Shown: one piece after another, positions 1 to 6,196 of the stretch
Layout: each line of letters starts with the position of its first letter
Position numbering within the stretch: position 1 is the stretch's first letter
From: an uncultured Bacteroidota bacterium
GTDB taxonomy: Bacteria > Bacteroidota > Bacteroidia > Bacteroidales > GWA2-32-17
Assembly: GCA_903872185.1 (NCBI GenBank)
Contig: CAIQJL010000004.1
Location: forward strand, 1 to 36,537
Length of the DNA: 36,537 nt
Direction of reading: 5' to 3'
Position numbers and translations under genes: made by a program
The notes under the pieces: model-generated
Told to the model about the DNA's origin: nothing
Database searches by the model: none
What the model saw: only the letters and a program-made list of their open reading frames with translations

Positions 1-1
1 A

Positions 2-493
2 AACTATAAAAATATAGATTTAAGATCTACAGAAAAAGATTCCATATTCAGAACACAAGTTGATGCCGAAGATGAATTTAGTTTAAACATTGCCAATAAA
101 GACGAGAAGAGCAGCCTATTTAATCTTTTACATTTTTACTTCCCTGTAAAGGGAATGATTACAGACAAATTTCAATTAAAAACAAAGCACTTTGGAATTG
201 ATATAGTAACTAAGCCAGACGAGATGGTTCTTGCAACTCTTGATGGAACAGTAACTTTTTCGGGTTGGACTTTAGAAACCGGATACATGATTGAGATTCA
301 GCACCCAAATGAACTTATTTCGGCATATAAACATTTATCGCATGTTTTTAAAACTGCAGGAGCAAAAGTAAAAGCTGGTGAAGTTATTGGGATTGTTGGA
401 AATACCGGAGAATTAACAACTGGTGCACATCTACATTTTGAGTTATGGTATAAAGGAAATCCAATAAACCCTGAAGATTTTATTGTATTTTAA
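2..493 (+). CDS. M23 (LytM-type) peptidase, 3' part only
   Basis: This is the C-terminal part of a murein endopeptidase-like protein. The reading frame is open from base 2, so the true start lies outside the window; the first ATG at 155 is internal. About 163 codons are visible. The LytM fold motifs are present: an H-F-G-I-D segment shortly after residue 60 (first zinc ligands His and Asp), then A-Y-K-H-L-S, V-K-A-G-E-V-I-G and N-T-G, and finally the H-L-H-F-E motif near the C-terminus (catalytic and zinc-binding His). Family members cut peptide cross-links of peptidoglycan or act as inactive regulators; here all expected ligands appear present. The visible upstream residues are charged and may be linker. 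It is transcribed towards the mercury cassette, but about 200 bp of palindromic repeats and a promoter separate them, so co-regulation is unlikely. Confidence 0.88.
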   Translation, partial: NYKNIDLRSTEKDSIFRTQVDAEDEFSLNIANKDEKSSLFNLLHFYFPVKGMITDKFQLKTKHFGIDIVTKPDEMVLATLDGTVTFSGWTLETGYMIEIQHPNELISAYKHLSHVFKTAGAKVKAGEVIGIVGNTGELTTGAHLHFELWYKGNPINPEDFIVF

Positions 494-499
494 AAAGTT

Positions 500-690
500 T
501 AGTGATTATATTATCTGTGTGTCACAGATGTCTTTGTGGTCTGTGTGGTACATATCAAGGGAATGGGAGGCAAAATTTGTGGTCTGTGGGTCAGAGACTA
601 CGGAGGCAAGTTATGTTTTAAATGTGGTCTGTGAGCCACAGACCATGGAGATTAGTTACAAGCTTACGCTTGCGCCAAATTGTATTTTGA
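500..690. repeat. Cluster of short palindromic repeats (GTCTGTG family)
   Basis: Several short inverted repeats are packed between the peptidase stop and the arsR promoter. ATCTGTG (513-519) pairs with CACAGAT (523-529) around TGT. TGGTCTGTG (625-633) pairs perfectly with CACAGACCA (637-645) around AGC. An imperfect copy lies at about 582-598 and a half copy at about 537-547. CAAGC (659-663) pairs with GCTTG (668-672). The same unit recurs at 7816-7838. A 71-codon frame runs through the stretch but looks like chance. They may be terminator-like or REP-like elements; the function is unknown. Confidence 0.7.
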
Positions 691-728
691 ATATTTAAAA
701 TTATGTCGTATGTTTGCGACATAATTTT
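687..728 (+). promoter_or_regulatory. Promoter of the mercury cassette with overlapping palindromic operator
   Basis: TTG at 687-689, 19 nt, then TATGTTTG at 709-716 matches the Bacteroidota promoter pattern (TTG, about 19-20 nt, TAnnTTTG). A perfect 12-bp inverted repeat, AAAATTATGTCG (697-708) and CGACATAATTTT (717-728), flanks the -7 box so that its 8-nt loop is exactly TATGTTTG. A repressor dimer on these arms would cover the promoter. The arsR ATG follows at 735, so the leader would be only about a dozen bases. Binding by the encoded ArsR protein is inferred from position. Confidence 0.75.
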
Positions 729-734
729 ATTTAA

Positions 735-1073
735 ATGACCTATTCGAAAAATCATGCTTTTAGTTCTGAATTGCAAGAAATTGCAACAATTTGCAAAGCA
801 TTATCTCATCCTGCAAGAATAGCCATACTTAAGCATCTTTCAACTTGTTCGAGTTGCATTTCTGGAGATATAACAAAAGAAATACCTTTAAGCCGATCAA
901 CAGTTTCTCAGCATTTACAGGAATTAAAAAAGGCAAATTTGATAGAAGGAGAAATAGACGGAGTAAAAATATGCTATTGTCTAAATTCCAAAATTATTAA
1001 AAAGCATTTCGGGTTATTAAATAAAATACTAATCGAAATATCTACAGAAAATAAATTCACTAAATGTTGTTAA
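735..1073 (+). CDS. ArsR/SmtB-family metal(loid)-responsive repressor
   Basis: A 112-residue winged-helix repressor of usual ArsR length. The recognition region runs from about residue 42 to 70 (I-S-G-D-I ... S-R-S-T-V-S-Q-H-L-Q-E-L-K-K-A-N-L-I). Six cysteines are placed as expected for a thiol sensor: Cys38 and Cys41 just before the HTH (the position of the classical ArsR metal site), Cys80 and Cys82 in the wing strand, and a terminal Cys111-Cys112 pair. ArsR proteins leave DNA when As(III), Sb(III) or another soft metal binds. It is the first gene of the cassette, 7 bp after the palindrome flanking the -7 box, and 15 bp before the next gene. ArsR-like regulators upstream of hgcAB are known from other methylators. 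Its inducer (As, Hg or another) cannot be told from sequence. Confidence 0.92.
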   Translation: MTYSKNHAFSSELQEIATICKALSHPARIAILKHLSTCSSCISGDITKEIPLSRSTVSQHLQELKKANLIEGEIDGVKICYCLNSKIIKKHFGLLNKILIEISTENKFTKCC

Positions 1074-1088
1074 ATAAATAATTAAATC

Positions 1089-1406
1089 ATGGAAGAAAAC
1101 AAAGATCAAAAGGATTGTGGTTGTGGTACAGGCGAAAATAAAGAATGCTGTCCACCAAAAAGTTCAAAAAAACGCATGTGGACAACAATTATTTTTATTG
1201 TTGTTATATTAGCAGCAGGCTTATTAATTTCTTATAAAATGTTTTGTCCTCATGCATGCAAAGGCGATGCAACATGCCCAAAAGACAGTATTGCGTCATG
1301 TTGTGCAGGAAAAACAATGACAGACACAGCGGCAGTTCCTTCTTGTTGCGCAGGAAGAGCAATAAAAGACACAACAGCTGTTCCATCTTGTTGTGCTAAA
1401 AAATAA
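1089..1406 (+). CDS. Cysteine-rich single-pass membrane protein with three SCCA repeats
   Basis: A 105-residue protein with 13 cysteines. The N-terminal segment carries Cys10, Cys12 and the pair Cys20-Cys21, followed by a Lys/Arg-rich stretch (about 24-29) and one membrane span (about 32-49). The positive charges suggest N-in, C-out topology, which puts Cys53, Cys57, Cys63 and three repeats of the form S-C-C-A-(G/K)-(K/R) (pairs 71-72, 86-87, 101-102, 15 residues apart) in the periplasm. I do not recognise a named family. Vicinal cysteines bind Hg(II), As(III) or Cu(I) well, and HgcB in the same operon also ends in Cys-Cys. A role as soft-metal capture protein or metallochaperone is inferred. 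The start is supported by the 15-bp gap to arsR and the 3-bp gap to the next gene. An alternative is a thiol redox partner of the CcdA-like protein. Confidence 0.85.
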   Translation: MEENKDQKDCGCGTGENKECCPPKSSKKRMWTTIIFIVVILAAGLLISYKMFCPHACKGDATCPKDSIASCCAGKTMTDTAAVPSCCAGRAIKDTTAVPSCCAKK

Positions 1407-1409
1407 AAA

Positions 1410-2105
1410 ATGAGCGAGTGGATTAACACTGCTTTAAGTTCAGGTGCTGGTTCTTTCTCAATGCTAACAGCAGTTTTTTTATTGGGAATAATCAGCACCT
1501 TTACATCTTGCTGTAATTATGCAATACTTGGTTCTATTACCGGGTATTCTGCAAATTATGCTGTAAATTCGAGCAAGAAAAGCCAGATCTTATTTAGTTT
1601 AGCATTTTTAATTGGCAGTGTTATCTCTCTGGCAATTATTGGAGCGCTTATGGGGTATATTGGATCAACAGTTGTAACAGCAGTAGGCATTTACTGGAAA
1701 ATAGCTGTTGCAGTTTTATTAATTCTTTTTGGACTTTTATCTTTAGGATTAGTTCCTATAACAATTCCCCAAATAAATATTAAAAGTAAGAGACAAGGAT
1801 TTATTCCAGGTATAATTCTAGGCGTTTTTACCGGTGGATTATCATTAGTTTGTAATGTGTGTTGCAATCCTATTCTACCTATTGTTTTGGGAGCATCATT
1901 TGTAAAAGCAAGTGTAGTTTGGGGAATATTAATTTTGATTGCATATGCCATAGGCTATAGCCTGCCTTTTACAGTGGCAATTGCAGGAATGCAAATGGGA
2001 TTTGGAAAACTTTCAAACAAAATGAAAAATGCAAGCAAGATCATTACAACTATTGCTGGTATCATTATGATTTTATCAGGATTTTATTTAATTTACACTT
2101 TTTAA
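1410..2105 (+). CDS. CcdA/DsbD-like membrane protein with vicinal cysteine pairs
   Basis: A 231-residue integral membrane protein with about six spans, the size and layout of CcdA, the core of DsbD. The family moves reducing equivalents from cytoplasmic thioredoxin to the periplasm through one cysteine in each of two pseudo-symmetric spans. Here the first helix has T-S-C-C-N-Y (Cys34-Cys35) and the matching helix of the second half has C-N-V-C-C-N-P (Cys148, Cys151, Cys152), followed by the family's P-I-L-P segment. The doubled cysteines are unusual and resemble metal-passing pairs as in MerT. It sits 3 bp after the Cys-rich gene and 2 bp before hgcA, so it is almost certainly co-transcribed with them. 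Likely roles, both inferred: keeping periplasmic thiols of the Cys-rich protein reduced, or passing Hg(II) across the membrane. Confidence 0.88.
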   Translation: MSEWINTALSSGAGSFSMLTAVFLLGIISTFTSCCNYAILGSITGYSANYAVNSSKKSQILFSLAFLIGSVISLAIIGALMGYIGSTVVTAVGIYWKIAVAVLLILFGLLSLGLVPITIPQINIKSKRQGFIPGIILGVFTGGLSLVCNVCCNPILPIVLGASFVKASVVWGILILIAYAIGYSLPFTVAIAGMQMGFGKLSNKMKNASKIITTIAGIIMILSGFYLIYTF

Positions 2106-2107
2106 AA

Positions 2108-3130
2108 ATGCATTTTGTTACAAGTTACATAAATCTTGAAACTAAAATTCCAGTAGTTTCAACAAAACTTGAAACAAGAGATTATTTTGGTGCAATAAAA
2201 GCCAGATGGTCAATAAACAGAAGCAATTACAAAATAACTCCTGGTTTATACGCAATAGGAAATCCTAACAAAAATTCTGAGGTTTTTGTAACATCAAATT
2301 ATAAGCTAAGCTTTGATCATTTAAGAAAAAATCTGGTTGGATTAAATGCCTGGATACTGGTTTTAAACACTAATGGCATTAATGTATGGTGTGCTGCAGG
2401 TAAAGGAACATTTGGTACAACTGAACTTGTTTCAAAAATAAATGAATTCTCGTTAAATACTATCGTAGATCACAAAAGAATAATTGTTCCCCAGCTTGGC
2501 GCAGTTGGCATTTCAGCGCATGAAGTAAAAAAGGAAACTGGTTTTAACATAAAATACGGACCAGTAAATGCATCTGATATAAAAGACTTTTTAAACAAGA
2601 ATTATAGATCTGATATTAAAATCAGAACAGTTAATTTCAGATTTAAAGACAGGCTTATTCTAACTCCAGTTGAAATTGTTGCTCATTTTAAATATTTGAC
2701 ATTACTTTTCTCTGCCTTTTTTATTTTAAGTTGTTTAAGTAGAGATGGATTTTCTGTTGATAAAGGTTGGGATTATCTTCATATTATTATATTAAATCTT
2801 GGTGGATCGTATATCTGCGGAACAGTGCTTACACCAATATTTTTACCATATATTCCATTCAGAAACTTTTCATTTAAAGGATTAATTATTGGTTTTATTT
2901 TTTCTTCAATAATTACATTTTTTAACATTAATGGCAACAATATACCTGAATTAATTTCGTGGCTATTCATAAATCTTGCTATTGCTTCTTTTACGGCAAT
3001 GAATTTTACCGGTGCATCAACATATACCTCGCTTTCGGGAGTAAAAAAAGAAATGAGAATTGCATTACCAATTCAAATTGGACTATTTGTTATAGGATTA
3101 ATTACATGGATAATTCTTAGATTTATTTAA
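2108..3130 (+). CDS. hgcA: HgcA, corrinoid-dependent mercury methyltransferase
   Basis: HgcA transfers a methyl group from its corrinoid to Hg(II), making methylmercury. The protein is 340 residues, close to the 338 of the ND132 enzyme. The N-terminal half is the CFeSP-like corrinoid domain with the diagnostic cap-helix motif N-V-W-C-A-A-G-K at 92-99; Cys95 is the expected lower cobalt ligand. Other family segments are T-P-G-L-Y-A-I-G (44-51), V-T-S-N-Y-K-L-S-F-D (61-70) and V-P-Q-L-G-A-V-G (127-134). The C-terminal half has about five membrane spans (roughly 195-212, 224-248, 256-273, 280-297, 319-338) and the conserved M-N-F-T-G-A-S-T-Y-T-S-L-S-G-V segment at 298-312. It starts 2 bp after the CcdA-like gene and ends 4 bp before hgcB. 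No corrinoid synthesis or acetyl-CoA pathway genes are in the window, so methyl supply must come from elsewhere. Confidence 0.97.
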   Translation: MHFVTSYINLETKIPVVSTKLETRDYFGAIKARWSINRSNYKITPGLYAIGNPNKNSEVFVTSNYKLSFDHLRKNLVGLNAWILVLNTNGINVWCAAGKGTFGTTELVSKINEFSLNTIVDHKRIIVPQLGAVGISAHEVKKETGFNIKYGPVNASDIKDFLNKNYRSDIKIRTVNFRFKDRLILTPVEIVAHFKYLTLLFSAFFILSCLSRDGFSVDKGWDYLHIIILNLGGSYICGTVLTPIFLPYIPFRNFSFKGLIIGFIFSSIITFFNINGNNIPELISWLFINLAIASFTAMNFTGASTYTSLSGVKKEMRIALPIQIGLFVIGLITWIILRFI

Positions 3131-3134
3131 TAAC

Positions 3135-3428
3135 ATGACATTAACTTATTTAAAAAACGTTACTACACTTGAACTTGATACAGAAATATGTACTGGTTGC
3201 TCAATGTGTTTTATAGTTTGTCCACATAATGTGTTCGAAATAAAAAACAAAAAATCGATAATTATAAATAAAGACTTTTGCATGGAGTGTGGTGCCTGCC
3301 AAAAAAACTGTCCAGATAATGCCATTAAAGTTCAAACAGGGGTTGGTTGTGCTGCAGGTATAATTATTGGTTTTATAAATGGTACTGAACCTGATTGTAG
3401 TTGTGGGGAAGGTTCGACCTGTTGCTAA
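3135..3428 (+). CDS. hgcB: HgcB, 2[4Fe-4S] ferredoxin partner of HgcA
   Basis: HgcB is thought to reduce the HgcA corrinoid to Co(I) and to hand over Hg(II) through its thiols. The protein has 97 residues. Two ferredoxin motifs are complete: Cys19, 22, 25, 29 and Cys49, 52, 55, 59, each followed by proline. After the clusters come the conserved lone cysteine (Cys72, in G-V-G-C-A-A-G) and a tail with Cys88, Cys90 and the terminal pair Cys96-Cys97. A lone Cys plus C-terminal Cys-Cys is the HgcB signature that separates it from ordinary ferredoxins; the extra C-S-C just before the terminal pair gives four tail thiols. It is the last gene of the operon. No strong terminator hairpin is visible in the 120 bp after it. 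Confidence 0.96.
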   Translation: MTLTYLKNVTTLELDTEICTGCSMCFIVCPHNVFEIKNKKSIIINKDFCMECGACQKNCPDNAIKVQTGVGCAAGIIIGFINGTEPDCSCGEGSTCC

Positions 3429-3481
3429 CCTGTAAAACTAACACATCTGAATTATTTACATATCTCTGTTTATAACTATAT

Positions 3482-3512
3482 TTTCCACAATAAACTATTT
3501 GCCTTACCTTTA
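3482..3512 (+). promoter_or_regulatory. Candidate promoter of the T9SS protein gene at 3549
   Basis: TTT at 3482-3484, 20 nt, then TACCTTTA at 3505-3512 approximates the Bacteroidota promoter pattern; the TTTA ending is shared with the site before 31057. The leader carries AAACCAAAA shortly before the ATG, like the leaders at 23014 and 34780. Confidence 0.4.
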
Positions 3513-3548
3513 CATTAATTTTTTACTTTTTAAACCAAAAAGATTATT

Positions 3549-4937
3549 ATGAAAAAATTTCTTTACTCATTTTTTGCAGTATTGATATCAATTTCTGCAT
3601 TTTCTCAAATTCCAAATCCAAGTTTTGAAAACTGGAATTCTACAACATTAACAACCCCTTCGGGTTGGCAAATTGCTGGTAAAGCGAGTCAATACACCCC
3701 TGCTGTAAATGGCAGTTATGCAGTAAAACTTGAAAGAAATATTCTAAACCCACAGGAACCTGGAGCAGTAATATATGGCCAGCCAGATAATAATACAGTT
3801 CATGGTGGAATTCCATTTGCTTCAAGAGTTGATTCTATCGTTGGCTTTTTTAACTGGGATGTGGTTTTGGGTGATTCTGCATGGATATTAGTAGTTTTTA
3901 AATATCAAGGAAGTCCAATAAGTATGGACATTTTTGCGTTAACAGGTACGAGTGCTGCGGGATATACAAGAAAGGCATTTAAAATTAACTTACCACCATT
4001 AGTAATCCCAGATTCACTTGTAATTGGCGTTACTTCAACCAACCCTAATGGAAGTTTTCAAGGAAGTTATGTGATTGCAGATAGTTTACATTTTACTGGC
4101 ACAACCCTAACTATTCCAAATGGAAATTTTGAATCATGGGTATCTATTACAGACGAGGAACCTGCTTTATGGAATTCAACCAATAACTCAATGCTTTCAA
4201 ATCCAATTTTACCTGTAACAAAAACAACCGATAGTTATTCCGGCACTTATGCTATAAGGTTAGAGAACCTCTTTTTTCAAGGACAATATACCAAAACTTA
4301 TATTATGTGTGGAAAACAAGGAAACAATGGTCCATTACCAGGTTTTCCTGTAACTATGAGAGACTCCACTTTAAATGGCTGGTATAAATATTTACCACAG
4401 AGTAATGATTCACTAACAATTGGGGTTCTAATGTATCAGTCAGGCGTTCAGGTAGGTTGGGGCTTTTTACAATCCGGAATTCAAAAAACAAATTACACAT
4501 ATTTTTCAGTTCCTATATATTATGATGGTGCTTTAGTTGGTAATCCTGACAGTGCTGTTGTTCTTGCAACTCCATTTAGCACTAACACTAACATAGCACA
4601 CGGAAATTCTATTTTGTATTTAGATAATCTTAGTTTTGATTATGTATTAAACGCTCCTGAGAGTATTTACACAAAAAACAATTTGGAATTAAACACTTAT
4701 CCTAATCCGGTTTTTGAAGCATTAAAAATCAGTTATAATTTACCCGAAGGCGGTATTGTTTCAATTAAACTATACGATGTTACAGGACGAGAAGTAATGA
4801 ATATTTATAATGGCAATCAAGCTGAAGGGAAATACTCTTTGATATACGATGCTGTTGGGTTATCAAACGGAATATATAGCTTAGTAATACAAACTAAAAA
4901 TTTCAAACAAACTTCAAAAGTTGTAGTTCAAAAATAA
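3549..4937 (+). CDS. Secreted protein with T9SS type A sorting domain
   Basis: A 462-residue exported protein with a signal peptide at 1-19 (Lys-Lys, hydrophobic core, S-A-F-S before Gln). The body holds two related units, each opening with a P-N-x-x-F-E-x-W segment (I-P-N-P-S-F-E-N-W near 21 and I-P-N-G-N-F-E-S-W near 189) and rich in beta-strand residues. This pattern is common in Bacteroidota carbohydrate-binding or jelly-roll-like surface modules. The last 80 residues form a T9SS type A sorting domain: Y-P-N-P-V near 384, a V-x-L-Y-D-V-T-G-R strand, G-I-Y-S-L-V, and a basic C-terminus ending in V-V-V-Q-K. The protein should be carried through the outer membrane by the Por machinery, cleaved and attached to the surface. 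No catalytic motif is seen. It has its own candidate promoter and a strong terminator. Confidence 0.85.
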   Translation: MKKFLYSFFAVLISISAFSQIPNPSFENWNSTTLTTPSGWQIAGKASQYTPAVNGSYAVKLERNILNPQEPGAVIYGQPDNNTVHGGIPFASRVDSIVGFFNWDVVLGDSAWILVVFKYQGSPISMDIFALTGTSAAGYTRKAFKINLPPLVIPDSLVIGVTSTNPNGSFQGSYVIADSLHFTGTTLTIPNGNFESWVSITDEEPALWNSTNNSMLSNPILPVTKTTDSYSGTYAIRLENLFFQGQYTKTYIMCGKQGNNGPLPGFPVTMRDSTLNGWYKYLPQSNDSLTIGVLMYQSGVQVGWGFLQSGIQKTNYTYFSVPIYYDGALVGNPDSAVVLATPFSTNTNIAHGNSILYLDNLSFDYVLNAPESIYTKNNLELNTYPNPVFEALKISYNLPEGGIVSIKLYDVTGREVMNIYNGNQAEGKYSLIYDAVGLSNGIYSLVIQTKNFKQTSKVVVQK

Positions 4938-4950
4938 ATTTAAAAAGCAT

Positions 4951-4984
4951 AAAAAAAGCACGAGTTTAAACTCGTGCTTTTTTT
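4951..4984. terminator. Bidirectional rho-independent terminator
   Basis: A perfect 20-bp palindrome, GCACGAGTTT (4958-4967) and AAACTCGTGC (4968-4977), flanked by A7 on the left and T7 on the right. It lies between convergent genes and should stop transcription from both sides. Confidence 0.92.
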
Positions 4985-4996
4985 ATTTATATATGT

Positions 4997-6085
4997 TTAT
5001 ACGTTAAATCGGATATTTAAAATATCGCCATCTTCAACGATATAATTTTTTCCTTCAACAAATAACTTTCCTTTTTCTTTACACGCATGCTCAGTTTTAA
5101 GAGTGGTATAATCAATATATTTCATTACTTCAGCACGAATAAAACCACGCTCTAAATCGCTATGAATTACACCAGCAGCATTAGGAGCTGTCATACCTTT
5201 ACGAATTGTCCACGCACGAATTTCTTTTACCCCTACTGTAAAAAAAGTAAGTAAATTTAATGATTCATACGCTGCACGAACTAATTTATTAACTCCAGGC
5301 TCTAATAATCCAGCATCTTCTAGAAACATTTTACGATCATCATCACTTTCCAATTCAGCAATTTCAGATTCTAATTTACCGGCAATTATTAAAACTTCAG
5401 CATTTTGTTCGGAAAGATATTCGGTCATCGCTTTTGAAAAAGCATTTCCGTTTACAGCGGAAGCAGAATCAACATTAGCAACATAAATTACTTTTTTAGC
5501 AGATAAAAGATAAACATCATCAGCCTGGCGTTTATCATGTTCGGGCAATTCAATAGTTCTTGCTGGCTTAAATGACTCTAGATGTTCTTTATAAATTTGC
5601 ATAACCTCAATTCCACGTTTTGCATCTTTATCTCCTGCTTTTAAATTTTTCTCCAGACGACCTATCTTTTTTTCTACTGATTCTAAATCGCGTGCCTGAA
5701 GCTCTAGTTCAATATTTTCAATATCCCGTACCGGATTTACAGTAATATCTGGGTGTGGAATTGTAGGATCGTCAAAACAACGAACAACGTGTAAAATAGC
5801 ATCGGTATTTCTAATTTCAGCTAATAATCTATTACCAGAACTCTCGTTATTTCCAGCACCACGAACTAAACCTGGAATATCAACAATTGCAACTGTTGCA
5901 TGTACGATTTTTTCAGAATGTTCTAATTTATCAAGCTCATATAATCTATTATCCGGAACCTGAATAACACCAACATTTGGTTTATTTGAAAAAGATTCGG
6001 TTGAAGCTTTATTATTTGAGATACAGTTAAAAATTGAAGTTTTACCTGAGCCAGTTATACCAATAATTCCACATTGTAAAGCCAT
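4997..6085 (-). CDS. Divergent YchF/OLA1-family ATPase paralogue
   Basis: A 362-residue Obg-related P-loop NTPase with the YchF layout: N-terminal G domain, helical insertion (about 125-185) and C-terminal TGS domain (about 275-362, including T-P-N-A-A-G-V-I-H and G-D-I-L-N-I-R-F). Canonical YchF has G-L-P-N-V-G-K-S-T; here residues 9-16 read G-I-T-G-S-G-K-T. The switch region keeps D-I-P-G-L-V-R-G-A (69-77), but the following G-E-G-L-G-N is N-E-S-S-G-N. The adenine-specificity motif N-V/M-x-E is N-V-D-S at 204-207, with Glu lost. The segment between P-loop and switch I is also shorter. Nucleotide preference may therefore differ, and a canonical copy may exist elsewhere in the genome. YchF proteins bind ribosomes and act in stress responses. 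It is convergent with the T9SS gene. Confidence 0.85.
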   Translation of the reverse strand: MALQCGIIGITGSGKTSIFNCISNNKASTESFSNKPNVGVIQVPDNRLYELDKLEHSEKIVHATVAIVDIPGLVRGAGNNESSGNRLLAEIRNTDAILHVVRCFDDPTIPHPDITVNPVRDIENIELELQARDLESVEKKIGRLEKNLKAGDKDAKRGIEVMQIYKEHLESFKPARTIELPEHDKRQADDVYLLSAKKVIYVANVDSASAVNGNAFSKAMTEYLSEQNAEVLIIAGKLESEIAELESDDDRKMFLEDAGLLEPGVNKLVRAAYESLNLLTFFTVGVKEIRAWTIRKGMTAPNAAGVIHSDLERGFIRAEVMKYIDYTTLKTEHACKEKGKLFVEGKNYIVEDGDILNIRFNV

Positions 6086-6108
6086 AAATACTTTTTTTAA
6101 TTTAAATG

Positions 6109-6116
6109 CAAATTTA
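6109..6116 (-). promoter_or_regulatory. Candidate -7 box for the YchF-like gene
   Basis: On the minus strand TAAATTTG matches TAnnTTTG about 24 bp before the ATG. No clear TTG is seen 19-20 nt upstream, so support is partial. Confidence 0.4.
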
Positions 6117-6196
6117 GAAAAAGAGAATGGAAAAAAGACTATTCTGAAAAATTCAATTTCAAAACTTTACATCTTTAATCTAAAATCCTAAAATAT

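Noticed and set aside
483-698. 71-codon frame after the peptidase gene
   Set aside because: It overlaps the peptidase stop, is made of palindromic repeats, and ends inside the arsR promoter. Its composition (many Trp, Cys, Tyr) is unlike a real small protein here.
2108-3130. CdhD/CFeSP small subunit of the acetyl-CoA pathway
   Set aside because: The corrinoid domain is related, but N-V-W-C-A-A-G-K followed by five membrane spans occurs in HgcA, not in soluble CFeSP.
3135-3428. Ordinary bacterial ferredoxin
   Set aside because: The lone Cys72, the terminal Cys-Cys and the position right after hgcA identify HgcB.
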